Origin: Bog-473 sp963836605
GTDB lineage: Bacteria; Actinomycetota; Acidimicrobiia; Acidimicrobiales; RAAP-2
Length of the DNA stretch: 64,000 bases
Assembly: GCA_963836605.1 (NCBI GenBank)
Contig: CAWIKB010000014.1
Location: 496,001-560,000, forward strand
Direction of reading: 5' to 3'
Shown: piece by piece, positions 51,979 through 60,197 of the stretch
How positions within the stretch are numbered: the stretch's first letter is position 1
Layout of the letters: the number at the start of each line of letters is the position of its first letter
Translations under genes and position numbers: made by a program
The notes under the pieces: generated by a model
What the model was told of the DNA's origin: nothing
The model's database searches: none
Seen by the model: only the letters and a program-made list of their open reading frames with translations

Positions 51979-52941
51979 TCAGTGGGGCGGCGGAGGCGGG
52001 TCCTCGAGGAAGTCCGCGGTCGGCACGAAGAACAAGCTGCCCGTAACCGCCGTCGAGAAATCAAGGACGCGGTCGTAGTTGCCCGGCGGGTTGCCGAGGA
52101 ACATGTGCTCGAGCATCTCCTCGGTGACCTCGGGTGTGCTCGCGTAGCCGATGAAGTAGGTACCGAACTCGGCCTGGCCCAGCTCTCCGAAGGGCATGTT
52201 GTCCCGGAGGATCTGGCGCTCCTCGCCGTTAGGACCGACGATCGTGTTGAGGGCCACGTGGGAGTTGGAGGGCTTGACGTCCTCCGCCAGCTCGACGTTC
52301 GAGAGCTTCGTGCGGCCGATGGCGCGCTCCTGGTCCTCGACCGAGAGCGCATTCCAGGCCGTGAGATCGTGCAGGTACTTCTGCACGATGACGTAGCTCG
52401 ATCCCGCGAAGCCAGGATCCTCTGGGCCCACCGTCACGGCCATCTCGGCTTCCCTTCCGACAGGATTCTCCGTTCCGTCGACGAACCCGAGAAGATCCCG
52501 TACCTCGAAGTACTTGAAGCCGTGTACCTCGTCGACGACCGTCACCGAATTTCCGAGACGGTCCATGACCTGGGAGGCCAATTCGAAGCACAGGTCCATC
52601 GCCTCGGCGCGGATGTGGAACAGGAGGTCGCCCGGGGTCGACACCGCGTGGTGCTTTTCGCCCCGGAGCTCCCGGAGCACATGCAGTCCGGCCGGGCGCG
52701 GACCCGCATACAGCCGATCCCACGCTGCGGACCCGACACCGGCGACTACCGTGAGCCCACCTTCGGGGACGCGGAAGCCCACCGTTCGCTGCAGGCCCGG
52801 GAGATCCGCGAGCAGGTCACGCGTGGTTGCTTCCCCGCCGCCATCGATCGTCAGCACGAGGAAGATGGCAGTGCCCGTGAGCGGGGAGAGCACCGGCTGC
52901 GGCGTCGGTGTCTCAGCGGCTGGGCGCAGGTCGTCAGTCAC
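51979..52941 (-). CDS. Dyp-type haem peroxidase
   Basis: 320 residues. The distal motif is DLLGFVDGTENPVG (GxxDG type, catalytic Asp), the proximal His is in KPSNSHVALNTIV, and the distal Arg is in ILRDNMPFGELGQ. Length and lack of a signal peptide match B-type cytoplasmic enzymes, often encapsulin cargo. No encapsulin gene is in the window, and the C-terminus (EDPPPPPH) lacks a clear cargo peptide. Substrates include dyes, lignin models and porphyrins. Confidence 0.93.
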   Translation of the reverse strand: MTDDLRPAAETPTPQPVLSPLTGTAIFLVLTIDGGGEATTRDLLADLPGLQRTVGFRVPEGGLTVVAGVGSAAWDRLYAGPRPAGLHVLRELRGEKHHAVSTPGDLLFHIRAEAMDLCFELASQVMDRLGNSVTVVDEVHGFKYFEVRDLLGFVDGTENPVGREAEMAVTVGPEDPGFAGSSYVIVQKYLHDLTAWNALSVEDQERAIGRTKLSNVELAEDVKPSNSHVALNTIVGPNGEERQILRDNMPFGELGQAEFGTYFIGYASTPEVTEEMLEHMFLGNPPGNYDRVLDFSTAVTGSLFFVPTADFLEDPPPPPH

Positions 52942-53021
52942 GTCGTCTCCCTCCCGGAGTAGTGACGAAGGTCACGGGGCACGCCAGCGTACCGCCGGGT
53001 GTAGGAAGGTCCACCCGGGGT

Positions 53022-53882
53022 TCAGCCACTGCCTCTCAGAAAGTCGACGGCGGCGAGATCGTCGCTCCCGTGTCCAGCCGTGACCGTACGCTCGAGGCGA
53101 TCGTGGACACTCTGGAGTAGAGGGCTCAGCGCCGCGGCATCTTTCGCCAGGTCCAGGTCCTTCAACGCCAGCGCGACTGCGAAACCGGGCGCATAGGATC
53201 CCTCGTCCATCTGGCTTATCTTCTGCAACGCATAGGGCATGGCCAGCGGACCCCTCTCGAGCGCCTCGACGAGAGTGGCGTGGTCGATCCCCAGGGTGTC
53301 GCACAGAGCGAGGATGTCACTCATGGCGACCGCCGACGCCGTCAACCAGGCGTTGATCGCAACCTTGAGCGCGCTACCTTCCACATCCGTACCCACATGC
53401 AGTACCGAAGAGCCGAGTGCATCGAGGACCGGGCGCGCACGCGCAAGGGCGTCTCCCTCCCCCGCAACCAGCCACTCGAGCTTCCCCTGGCGTGCCGGGC
53501 CGGTGCTCCCCGAAACCGGCGCATCCAGGTAGGCCACGCCGTGTTCTTTGGCCAGATCGGCGAGTGCACGAGCACTCTTGGGTCCGACGGTACTGGCCTG
53601 TATCCACACGGCGCTCTCATCCAACTCGCCGATGGCGGCAGCCATCACCTCGGTGACCGCGTCGCCGTCTCGGAGTACCGTGATCACGGTTGCTGCACCG
53701 GCGACGGCATCAGCCAGAGCCATGACCGCCGTGAGGCCGGCTACCTGCTCAGCCGCCGCTTGGGCCCTGGCCGCGGTGCGGTTCCACAGCCGGACGTTGT
53801 GTGTGGTCTCGCCGAGACGCGAGGCCATGGCCGCGCCCAGAGCCCCGGCGCCAAGAATGGCCGTGGTCGAGTTGGTGGGCAT
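53022..53882 (-). CDS. NAD(P)-dependent 3-hydroxyisobutyrate dehydrogenase-like oxidoreductase
   Basis: 286 residues. The Rossmann start is TAILGAGALGAAMASRLGE. The substrate loop is DAPVSGSTGPARQGKLEWLV (normally DAPVSGG). The catalytic Lys lies in SALKVAINAWLTASAVAMSD. The all-helical C-terminal domain completes a dimeric beta-hydroxyacid dehydrogenase. Imine reductases share this layout and cannot be excluded. It starts 5 bp after the stop of the small ABM-like gene, so they form an operon. Confidence 0.9.
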   Translation of the reverse strand: MPTNSTTAILGAGALGAAMASRLGETTHNVRLWNRTAARAQAAAEQVAGLTAVMALADAVAGAATVITVLRDGDAVTEVMAAAIGELDESAVWIQASTVGPKSARALADLAKEHGVAYLDAPVSGSTGPARQGKLEWLVAGEGDALARARPVLDALGSSVLHVGTDVEGSALKVAINAWLTASAVAMSDILALCDTLGIDHATLVEALERGPLAMPYALQKISQMDEGSYAPGFAVALALKDLDLAKDAAALSPLLQSVHDRLERTVTAGHGSDDLAAVDFLRGSG

Positions 53883-53887
53883 TTGGT

Positions 53888-54160
53888 TCAGGCCTCGGCA
53901 CCAACCTCGTAGACGGTGCTGGAGATGAGCTCGGGGCCCCCGGGAGGTGGCTGGAGAGCCTTTACGGCCGCTTCGGCATTCGCCGCGGTGTCAAACACCA
54001 CGACGCCGAGACCGGCGTTCTCGGCAGACCGCATCCAGATGCCCTTCTCGAACCCGGATTGAGACTTCGCGTTTGGAACGACCAGCTCCTTGAGCATTTG
54101 GTCCGCCTCCTCTTCGTTTCCGTCCAAGAGCTTCACCTGCAAGACGACAGCATGCGACAT
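53888..54160 (-). CDS. Small ABM-like (dimeric alpha/beta barrel) protein
   Basis: 90 residues. VVLQVKLLDGNEEEADQMLK is the first strand and helix of an antibiotic-biosynthesis-monooxygenase fold, and GVVVFDTAANAEAAVKAL matches the later strand and helix. No heme-degradation residues can be assigned. It lies directly upstream of the dehydrogenase gene in the same operon, with GAGGAGAACC before its ATG. Confidence 0.75.
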   Translation of the reverse strand: MSHAVVLQVKLLDGNEEEADQMLKELVVPNAKSQSGFEKGIWMRSAENAGLGVVVFDTAANAEAAVKALQPPPGGPELISSTVYEVGAEA

Positions 54161-54308
54161 AGCGGTTCTCCTCGCCCGAAACCCACGGCTCCGTTCCTAC
54201 AGTATGACCGACCTTGTGCAGCCAGGGGAGGGGCGGACCGACGCTCGGCGGCAGGAGAATCCGTGCCTCTGGAGGCTTCAGGATCGACAATCGGCATAGC
54301 GTTGCCCA

Positions 54309-54941
54309 ATGGCTGACATTCCCCACCACGGCGACGACGACCTCTCCACCGGCCCGAGCCGAGCGGTTGATTTCGATGCCAGCTACGACGGCACGCCCCC
54401 TTGGGATATCGGGCACCCCCAACCAGCTTTCTCGGCTCTGGCGCGGTCAGGTGGGGTGGCCGGTCGGGTCCTCGACATCGGATGCGGCACGGGTGAACAT
54501 GCACTCATGGCCGCCGATCTGGGCCTCGTTGCCACCGGGGTCGATGTATCGCCAAAGGCCATCCGTCTCGCACAGCGAAAGGCCGAAGAGCGAAACCTGG
54601 CGCCAGGATTTCTCGTCGGCGACGCTCGAGAGCCGAGCTCATTTCACGGTGAATACGACACCGTGTTGGACTGCGGCCTGTTCCACCTATTCGATGACGG
54701 TGACCGAGCGAGGTATGTCAGCAGCCTCCAAGAAGTGGTGGCGGTTGGGGGTCGCTACTGCATGCTGTGTTTCAGCGACCGGCAGCCGGGCGACTGGGGC
54801 CCCCGACGGGTCAGCCGGGCTGAGATCGAGGCCAGCTTCACCGACGGGTGGCGCATCGAGTCGATCGAGGATTCCAGGATCGAGATCACCATCGATCCCG
54901 AAGGCGCACTCGCGTGGCTTGCGGTGATCGCCCGGACCTGA
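54309..54941 (+). CDS. Class I SAM-dependent methyltransferase
   Basis: 210 residues from ATG 54309. PPWDIGHPQPAF marks the thiopurine/halide-type N-terminus, VLDIGCGTGEHALMAADLG is motif I, TGVDVSPKAIRLAQRK motif II, and TVLDCGLFHLFDD motif IV. Such enzymes methylate thiols, selenium or small molecules. It is divergent from the dehydrogenase operon. Confidence 0.9.
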   Translation: MADIPHHGDDDLSTGPSRAVDFDASYDGTPPWDIGHPQPAFSALARSGGVAGRVLDIGCGTGEHALMAADLGLVATGVDVSPKAIRLAQRKAEERNLAPGFLVGDAREPSSFHGEYDTVLDCGLFHLFDDGDRARYVSSLQEVVAVGGRYCMLCFSDRQPGDWGPRRVSRAEIEASFTDGWRIESIEDSRIEITIDPEGALAWLAVIART

Positions 54942-54988
54942 CGGCTTTTCGAGGTCAGCCCAGAATGGAAGGCCCCGACGCGGGGATC

Positions 54989-55390
54989 TCAGGCCGTGGA
55001 CGGACAGAGGACGACGAGGTACCCGTCCGGATCTCGATAGACGGATGCTCCGGCGTTGGCCCAGTAGGGATTCTCGTGCCGCAGCGGGGCGAGGCCGCAT
55101 TCGGCCAGGCTCCGACCGGCTGACTCGAATTGGTCCTCGGTGACATACAGCACGAGCAGATCTTCTTCGGTCGGACTGGGTACGGGTAGACCGCTGCTGT
55201 GACGGGTGAGCTCAATGTGCCAATCACTCCCAGCTGAGCCGACAAAGGCACCGTCATAGCCCTCGTGTCCTTCGAATCCACCCAAATGATTTAGCCCCAG
55301 GGCGTCGACATAGAAGTGGAGACTCGCCGAGATATCCCGCACGGGCCGAGCCACCCGCATCGAGCTGGGCACCAGCCGAACGTGGTTCAC
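54989..55390 (-). CDS. VOC family protein
   Basis: 133 residues from GTG 55390 (ATG 55360 is an alternative; neither has a strong ribosome site). The fold appears as ISASLHFYVDALGLNHLGGF, then SDWHIELTRHSSGL, LVLYVTEDQFESAG and VYRDPDGYLVVL with the final acidic region. It is a metalloenzyme or binding protein of glyoxalase type. It is divergent from a second VOC gene at 55510. Confidence 0.8.
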   Translation of the reverse strand: MNHVRLVPSSMRVARPVRDISASLHFYVDALGLNHLGGFEGHEGYDGAFVGSAGSDWHIELTRHSSGLPVPSPTEEDLLVLYVTEDQFESAGRSLAECGLAPLRHENPYWANAGASVYRDPDGYLVVLCPSTA

Positions 55391-55509
55391 GACATGGGAC
55401 TGTAGATGTGAGAACGAGCTTCCACCGAAGTGGGTATGGTGCGGTAGCGACTGAAGCCCAGATGGCGATGTCAGGCGCGTCGCCTGCCGCCGAGTCAGGA
55501 GGTGCATGG

Positions 55510-55893
55510 ATGCCGCAGCCGGTCGTGCACTTCGAGATCATCGGTACGGACCCGGCGCGTCTGCGGCAGTACTTTGGCGACCTCTTCGGCTGGCGATTCG
55601 ACCTCCCTTCGCCGGTGGCCCCCGAAGTATCGGCACCGGGCAGCTACGGGTTTGTGAACCTGATCACTTCCGAAGATGGGGCAGGCATTCCTGGTGGTGT
55701 CGGAGGCGGCCCGGATCACGTGAGCCACGCCCTCTTTTACGTTGGCGTGCCAGACGTTGAGGCTGCGTTGCAGCGCGCCGAAGAGCTCGGGGGTACGCGG
55801 GTGATGGGTCCGGCGACGTCACCCAATGGACTCGTCGTCGGGCATTTCACGGACCCCGAAGGCACCCTCATCGGCGTCGCCGGGGCCGTGTAA
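55510..55893 (+). CDS. VOC family protein
   Basis: 127 residues from ATG 55510 with AGGAGG 8 nt before it; a longer reading starts inside the divergent gene. PVVHFEIIGTDPARLRQYFG, LFGWRFDLPSP, HALFYVGVPDVEAALQRAEE and VVGHFTDPEGTLIGVAG make a compact single VOC domain with the metal-ligand His and Glu. It matches glyoxalase/bleomycin-resistance-type proteins. Confidence 0.88.
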   Translation: MPQPVVHFEIIGTDPARLRQYFGDLFGWRFDLPSPVAPEVSAPGSYGFVNLITSEDGAGIPGGVGGGPDHVSHALFYVGVPDVEAALQRAEELGGTRVMGPATSPNGLVVGHFTDPEGTLIGVAGAV

Positions 55894-55926
55894 CAGCTCA
55901 CTCACCGTTCCGGTGTTGAGGATCGG

Positions 55927-56478
55927 TTATTCCGCCAATGCCCTGTAGCCCGCATAGAGGACGCCATTGTCGTAGGCCTCACTCTTGGCCAGTGACCATT
56001 TCCCGGGAAGTGTGTCCGAGGCGAAGAGGCGGGGACCAGATCCCCGCATCAAGGGATAGACGAAGAGATGCAGCTCGTCGACCAGCCCATCGGCCAGGAG
56101 AGCCCGCACAAGGGTCCCGCTGCCGCTGACGTAGATGCCGCCATCAGTGGTGTCCTTGATCCCTCTGATGGTGGCAGGGTCGTAGGAACCGACGATGGTG
56201 GAGTTCCGCCAGGTCGGTGTTTCCAGGGTTGACGAGACGACATATTTGGTCGTGTCGTTCATGAAGGGGGCACCGGGGTCCTCCTCCTTGGTCCGCACCG
56301 ACCACGCAGGCTCGAACATCTCGTACGTCGTGTGCCCGAGCAGAATGCCCTGGCAGCCGCCCATGGCGCCGGCGATGGCCCCGCCCATTCTGGGGTCGAA
56401 CCCATAGTCGACGGTCCACGTCGGGGCGTCGATGACACCATCGAGGGTCATGAACTCATGAACTCGGATCTCTCCCAT
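55927..56478 (-). CDS. Dihydrofolate reductase family protein (RibD C-terminal-like)
   Basis: 183 residues. The start MGEIRVHEFMTLDGVIDAP is typical of this family. Then come MGGCQGILLGHTTYEMFE, TKYVVSSTLETPTW, IYVSGSGTLVRALLADGLVD (the NADPH-binding turn) and LHLFVYPLMRGSG. These stand-alone reductases are common in actinobacteria and their substrates are mostly unknown. A purine-rich AGGAGGCAGGCA precedes the ATG. Confidence 0.9.
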   Translation of the reverse strand: MGEIRVHEFMTLDGVIDAPTWTVDYGFDPRMGGAIAGAMGGCQGILLGHTTYEMFEPAWSVRTKEEDPGAPFMNDTTKYVVSSTLETPTWRNSTIVGSYDPATIRGIKDTTDGGIYVSGSGTLVRALLADGLVDELHLFVYPLMRGSGPRLFASDTLPGKWSLAKSEAYDNGVLYAGYRALAE

Positions 56479-56628
56479 TGCCTGCCTCCTTGGATGTGTT
56501 GCTACAGAGACGCAGTAGGCCGATGAGAATCATCGGTCCCGGACCAAGACTGGCACGGAGACCACTTTCCCGGAGGAGTCGGACCCTTAAGGGTCTGCTC
56601 AGGGTCATTCCCGATTGTCAGGCGTCCG

Positions 56629-56961
56629 GTGGACCTCGATGATTGGTTCATGGAGATGGCACGGCACCGGGTGTCTCGGCGTGATCGTTTTCCGCTCGGA
56701 TTTCTACTCGATGCGTGCCGGCGGCTGCTGTTCCAGCGAGGCGGTCGATCCTCCCGAGCCGAGGCACCGATCGTCACCAACGACCCCGGGGCTCCGTCTT
56801 CGTACGCCGATCCGGTCATGCAATGGATCGCCAGCGCCCGGCGATCCAGCGGTGCCCCGGGCGATGCCATTAGCCGCCGGCTCGAGCCGGGACGTCGGGA
56901 GACCCCTCCCACCTCGGGTCCGGGGCCGGGGCCGAGGCGGAGAGCGGGGGTGGAGCGATGA
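56629..56961 (+). CDS. Small arginine-rich protein coupled to an ABC ATPase
   Basis: 110 residues from GTG 56629. MARHRVSRRDRFPLGFLLDA begins a possible amphipathic helix, and the second half is Pro/Gly/Arg-rich. Its TGA overlaps the ATPase ATG (ATGA at 56958-56961), the main evidence that it is translated. I do not recognise a family. It may instead be a remnant of a regulator such as PadR, which often precedes such ATPases. Confidence 0.4.
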   Translation: MDLDDWFMEMARHRVSRRDRFPLGFLLDACRRLLFQRGGRSSRAEAPIVTNDPGAPSSYADPVMQWIASARRSSGAPGDAISRRLEPGRRETPPTSGPGPGPRRRAGVER

Positions 56962-57680
56962 CCATGCTCGAGTTGCGACGGGTGTCGAAAACCTTTGGTG
57001 AGGGAGCAAACGAATTCGAAGCCCTGCATCATGTCGATCTGTCGGTCGATGCCGGGACGCTGGTGGCCGTCATGGGGGCGAGCGGATCGGGCAAGAGCAC
57101 CCTTTTGACCATTGCCGGAAGCCTGGAGGAACCGACGAGTGGCGACGTCCTCGTCGGCGGCGCCGCCCTCTCCAAGATGTCGCGCCACGGCCAGGCTCTG
57201 ATGCGCCGCCGCTCCATCGGCTATGTGTTCCAGGACTACAACCTGTTGGCTGGGCTGAGCGCAGTGGAGAACGTCGCCCTGCCGCTCGAACTCGACGGCC
57301 GTTCGGCCAGAAAGGCGCGATCGGCTGCCTTGGGGGTGCTCGAGGAGCTCGACCTGGCCGATCGGGCGTCGCGCTTCCCTGACGAGCTCTCCGGCGGTGA
57401 GCGCCAGCGGATGTCGATCGCCCGCGCCCTGGTGGGGGAGCGTCACCTGTTGTTGGCCGACGAGCCGTCCGGCGCCCTCGACTCCACCAACGGGGAAGCG
57501 GTGATGCGCCTCATCCGCGGCGCCTGCCACCGCGGCGTGGCCGCCGTTGTGGTGACCCACGATGCCCAGTTGGCCTCGTGGGCCGACCGGGTGGTGTTCC
57601 TGCGGGACGGTCGCGTGATCGACCAGACCAAGCCGCCGCCGAGTCCCGAGTCGCTCCTCGCCCGCGTTCGACACGGATGA
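56958..57680 (+). CDS. ABC transporter ATP-binding protein (LolD/MacB-like)
   Basis: 240 residues. Walker A is GASGSGKSTLL (about residue 42), Q-loop VFQDYNLLAG, signature LSGGERQRMSIARAL, Walker B LLLADEPSGALD and H-loop VVTHDAQLAS. The family normally pairs with an FtsX-type permease for mechanotransmission or lipoprotein/peptide handling. No permease follows: the next gene is a minus-strand TetR 224 bp away. It is therefore an orphan ATPase or part of a truncated cluster. Confidence 0.92.
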   Translation: MTMLELRRVSKTFGEGANEFEALHHVDLSVDAGTLVAVMGASGSGKSTLLTIAGSLEEPTSGDVLVGGAALSKMSRHGQALMRRRSIGYVFQDYNLLAGLSAVENVALPLELDGRSARKARSAALGVLEELDLADRASRFPDELSGGERQRMSIARALVGERHLLLADEPSGALDSTNGEAVMRLIRGACHRGVAAVVVTHDAQLASWADRVVFLRDGRVIDQTKPPPSPESLLARVRHG

Positions 57681-57904
57681 TCAGCGCTCCTGCAGCGGCC
57701 GATGGCACATCAGTTGACCCGGGGCCCCCGGGAGGTTCTCCTGGTGGCAGCGACTCTCCGCTCTCATCCTCTGCGACTTTAGGATGAGATTGAGCATCGG
57801 GGTTTCATCCTCGAGGAGGACATCTGAGCGCGAGGCGCCTGCGTAGCCTTCTGCCATCATCATGCCCGCCGGCCTGGCCTTTGCCCGGTCGCGGCGGACG
57901 TCGG

Positions 57905-58561
57905 CTATGCGGAGCCCGTGGTCGAGAGACCGGCGAACAGCTCGCGGACCGAGTTGGCCACCGCGTTGCGCGTCTTGACGGGTTCGGACGAGTTGGCGAT
58001 CAGCATGGCGCCGCGGGTGAGGGCCCCCAGGAGGAGCCGGGTCATGGTCTCGGGGTCCTCGACCCGCAATTTCCCGGCCCGGACCGCCGCCCCAATGGCG
58101 TCGACGATGACGGCGAAGGCGAAGCGCTCGTCGAGTTCGGTGAAGCGGGCCAGTCCGAGGACGGCCGGAGCGTCGACCAGGGTGATCTGTTGCGTCTCCG
58201 GGTCGAGCACGGCATCGAGGAAGGCCTCGAAGCCCCGGTCGAGGAAGGCGACTTCGTCGGCCGCCCCTTCGGCGGCCCGCGCCGCTGCCGCCAGCATCTC
58301 CGCGTGCACCGCTTCGAACACGGTCTCGAACAATTCCGTCTTGGTGGCGAAGTGGTGGTAGAGCGCGCCGATGGTCACGCGCGCCTCGCGCGCCACGTCC
58401 TCCACCGAGGTCGAGGCGAAGCCGTCCCGCCCGAAGAGGTGACGGCCGGCCGCGACGAGGGCGGCCCTGGTCTGCGCCACCTGCTCGGCCCGCAGGGAGC
58501 GCGGTTGGTCGCCGGGGGACGTGGGATCGGGCACGTCATCTGTGTAGTCGGTCAACTCCAC
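57905..58561 (-). CDS. TetR/AcrR family regulator
   Basis: 218 residues. The HTH lies at about residues 35-80 (ASTSVEDVAREARVTIGALY, then HHFATKTELFETVF). The C-terminal domain resembles TetR proteins with a MAFSA... helix pair (ETMTRLLLGALTRGAMLIAN). It is divergent from the MDMPI-like gene at 58676, and the gap contains two matching 13-bp palindromes. Confidence 0.9.
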   Translation of the reverse strand: MELTDYTDDVPDPTSPGDQPRSLRAEQVAQTRAALVAAGRHLFGRDGFASTSVEDVAREARVTIGALYHHFATKTELFETVFEAVHAEMLAAAARAAEGAADEVAFLDRGFEAFLDAVLDPETQQITLVDAPAVLGLARFTELDERFAFAVIVDAIGAAVRAGKLRVEDPETMTRLLLGALTRGAMLIANSSEPVKTRNAVANSVRELFAGLSTTGSA

Positions 58562-58587
58562 CCTTGCGTGTACCCCTCCAACTCGTT

Positions 58588-58618
58588 ATAGTATCGCTAT
58601 ACAACATAGTGAGACTAT
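58588..58618. promoter_or_regulatory. Twin 13-bp TetR operators
   Basis: ATAGTATCGCTAT (58588-58600) and ATAGTGAGACTAT (58606-58618) share ATAGT-N3-xCTAT arms; the second is a perfect 5-bp-arm palindrome. They are 18 bp apart, in the gap between the divergent TetR and MDMPI-like genes. Binding by the TetR product is inferred. Confidence 0.55.
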
Positions 58619-58675
58619 TGCAAGTCGATCTACCTCAAGACGATCCAGTCAGGACGATCTAAAGGAGTGGGCACG

Positions 58676-59419
58676 GTGACCGCAGCGATTGAGGCATTGA
58701 AGGCGGATCGGGCGGCGTTGCTCGGCATCTGCGCCGGGCTGGACGACGCCACCTGGGAAGCCGCCAGTGGGTGCGAGGGGTGGTCGGTCCAGGACCTGAT
58801 CGCGCACATGGGGGCGCTGTACTGGATGGTGGTCGACCCGAGCACCCTGCCCGACGTGACGGGCCTGCCCTCCGAGCGGGCCCAAGACGCCTACGTCGAG
58901 GCCCGCCGGGAGATGGGCCCGGCGGCCGTGCTGGCCGACTACGAAATTGTGAGTGCCACGGCCCTGGACGTCCTGGCCGGGTTCGAAGGCCAGGATTTCG
59001 AAGTCCCCCTCGGGGACCTCGGGACCTACGCCGCGGCCCTGCTCCCGACCGCGTTCTGCTTCGACCACTACGTCCACATCCGCGCCGACCTGTTCGCGCC
59101 CCGAGGCCCTCTGACCGGGCAGTCGCCACCCTCGGACGAGCTGCGGCTCGTCCCCGCTCTCGATTGGATCGAGGCCGCGCTGCCGCAACAGAACCAGGCG
59201 GTGCTCACGGCGTTGGGAGGCTCGGCGGAGATCGTCTGTCACGGTCCGGGGGCGCGCACCATCCGCATCGGCTCGGGAGACCTCCTGGGTCAGATCGTCT
59301 CGGATGCGCCCTCGTTCGTGCGCTGGGTGACCCAGCGCAGCTCGTGGGACGCCGAGGGTGTCAAGGTGATCGGTGAGGAGGGGCGGCTGGGCCCCGCCCA
59401 AGATCTGCACGTCTTCTGA
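58676..59419 (+). CDS. Maleylpyruvate isomerase-like (TIGR03083/DinB-fold) protein
   Basis: 247 residues from GTG 58676, 8 nt after AAAGGAG; an earlier in-frame GTG overlaps that site. The N-terminal four-helix bundle has CEGWSVQDLIAHMGALYWMV, a metal/mycothiol-binding helix. FCFDHYVHIRADLFAP holds a second His cluster. The C-terminal domain resembles the SCP2-like tail of actinobacterial mycothiol-dependent isomerases. Activity as an isomerase or thiol transferase is inferred. Confidence 0.82.
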   Translation: MTAAIEALKADRAALLGICAGLDDATWEAASGCEGWSVQDLIAHMGALYWMVVDPSTLPDVTGLPSERAQDAYVEARREMGPAAVLADYEIVSATALDVLAGFEGQDFEVPLGDLGTYAAALLPTAFCFDHYVHIRADLFAPRGPLTGQSPPSDELRLVPALDWIEAALPQQNQAVLTALGGSAEIVCHGPGARTIRIGSGDLLGQIVSDAPSFVRWVTQRSSWDAEGVKVIGEEGRLGPAQDLHVF

Positions 59420-59453
59420 GGGGCGCCGGACCATCGTCTGACGCACCCGAGGC

Positions 59454-60188
59454 TCACCCGAGGAGGCCGGGGTCGGCCCGGAGCTCGGCCCGGACGGCCG
59501 CCTCCCAGAAGCCGATGAAGCCTTCGCCGTCGCTGGCCGCCATGGCCTTCAGGTAGGCCGCGGGAAGCGGCGAATCGGCGTGGCTCCCGGCGGCGCGGGC
59601 ACACCAGGCGCGGTGGCAGCGCTGCTCGAGCGCGACGGCCCGCTGGTGCACGGCTCGCGCCGAGCCACCGAGGACGAAGACGCCGTGACCGGCCAGGAGC
59701 GCGGCACTGGCCGTCCCCATGCTCTCAATGGCCCGGCGGGCACTGGCCGGGTCGTTGACCGGACCGGTGTACTCGTTCACCAGCGTGAGGTGGCCGCCGC
59801 CGAGGGCCGAGCTCTGATCGAGGATCGGGGGGATCTCGCCCATGTCGGACCACACGGTGCCGAAGAGGGGGTGGTGGTGCATGGCCCAATCGACGTCCGA
59901 GTGCGCCTTGTGCAGCTCGAGGTGCAAGGGGATGCCCGGCGGCACCGGCCAGTCGCCCTCGACCGCCCGCCCGTCGAGGTCGATCCGCAACACCTGACCG
60001 GGCGTGAACTCGGCCCAGGTCAGCAACCACGGGTTGCAGAGCAGGGTGCCGTCGCCCAGGTTGACGGTGATGTGGCCGGCCAGGTGGTCGTTGTAGCCCT
60101 CCCGCCACAGGGCCCGGGCCAGCACCACGAGCTCCTCGCGCTGGGACAGGTCGGGGATCAGCTTCTCGGTGGTTGGCGAAAATTCCAT
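59454..60188 (-). CDS. Class II aldolase/adducin family protein
   Basis: 244 residues. LWREGYNDHLAGHITVNLGD is the phosphate/substrate loop. VDWAMHHHPLFGTVWS provides the zinc His residues. ALLAGHGVFVLGGSARAVHQ supplies the final ligand and helix. The related fuculose-phosphate aldolases and decarboxylases need Zn2+ and a Glu. Its start lies 9 bp after the amidohydrolase stop, so the two are an operon. Confidence 0.88.
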   Translation of the reverse strand: MEFSPTTEKLIPDLSQREELVVLARALWREGYNDHLAGHITVNLGDGTLLCNPWLLTWAEFTPGQVLRIDLDGRAVEGDWPVPPGIPLHLELHKAHSDVDWAMHHHPLFGTVWSDMGEIPPILDQSSALGGGHLTLVNEYTGPVNDPASARRAIESMGTASAALLAGHGVFVLGGSARAVHQRAVALEQRCHRAWCARAAGSHADSPLPAAYLKAMAASDGEGFIGFWEAAVRAELRADPGLLG

Positions 60189-60197
60189 AGGGTGCTC

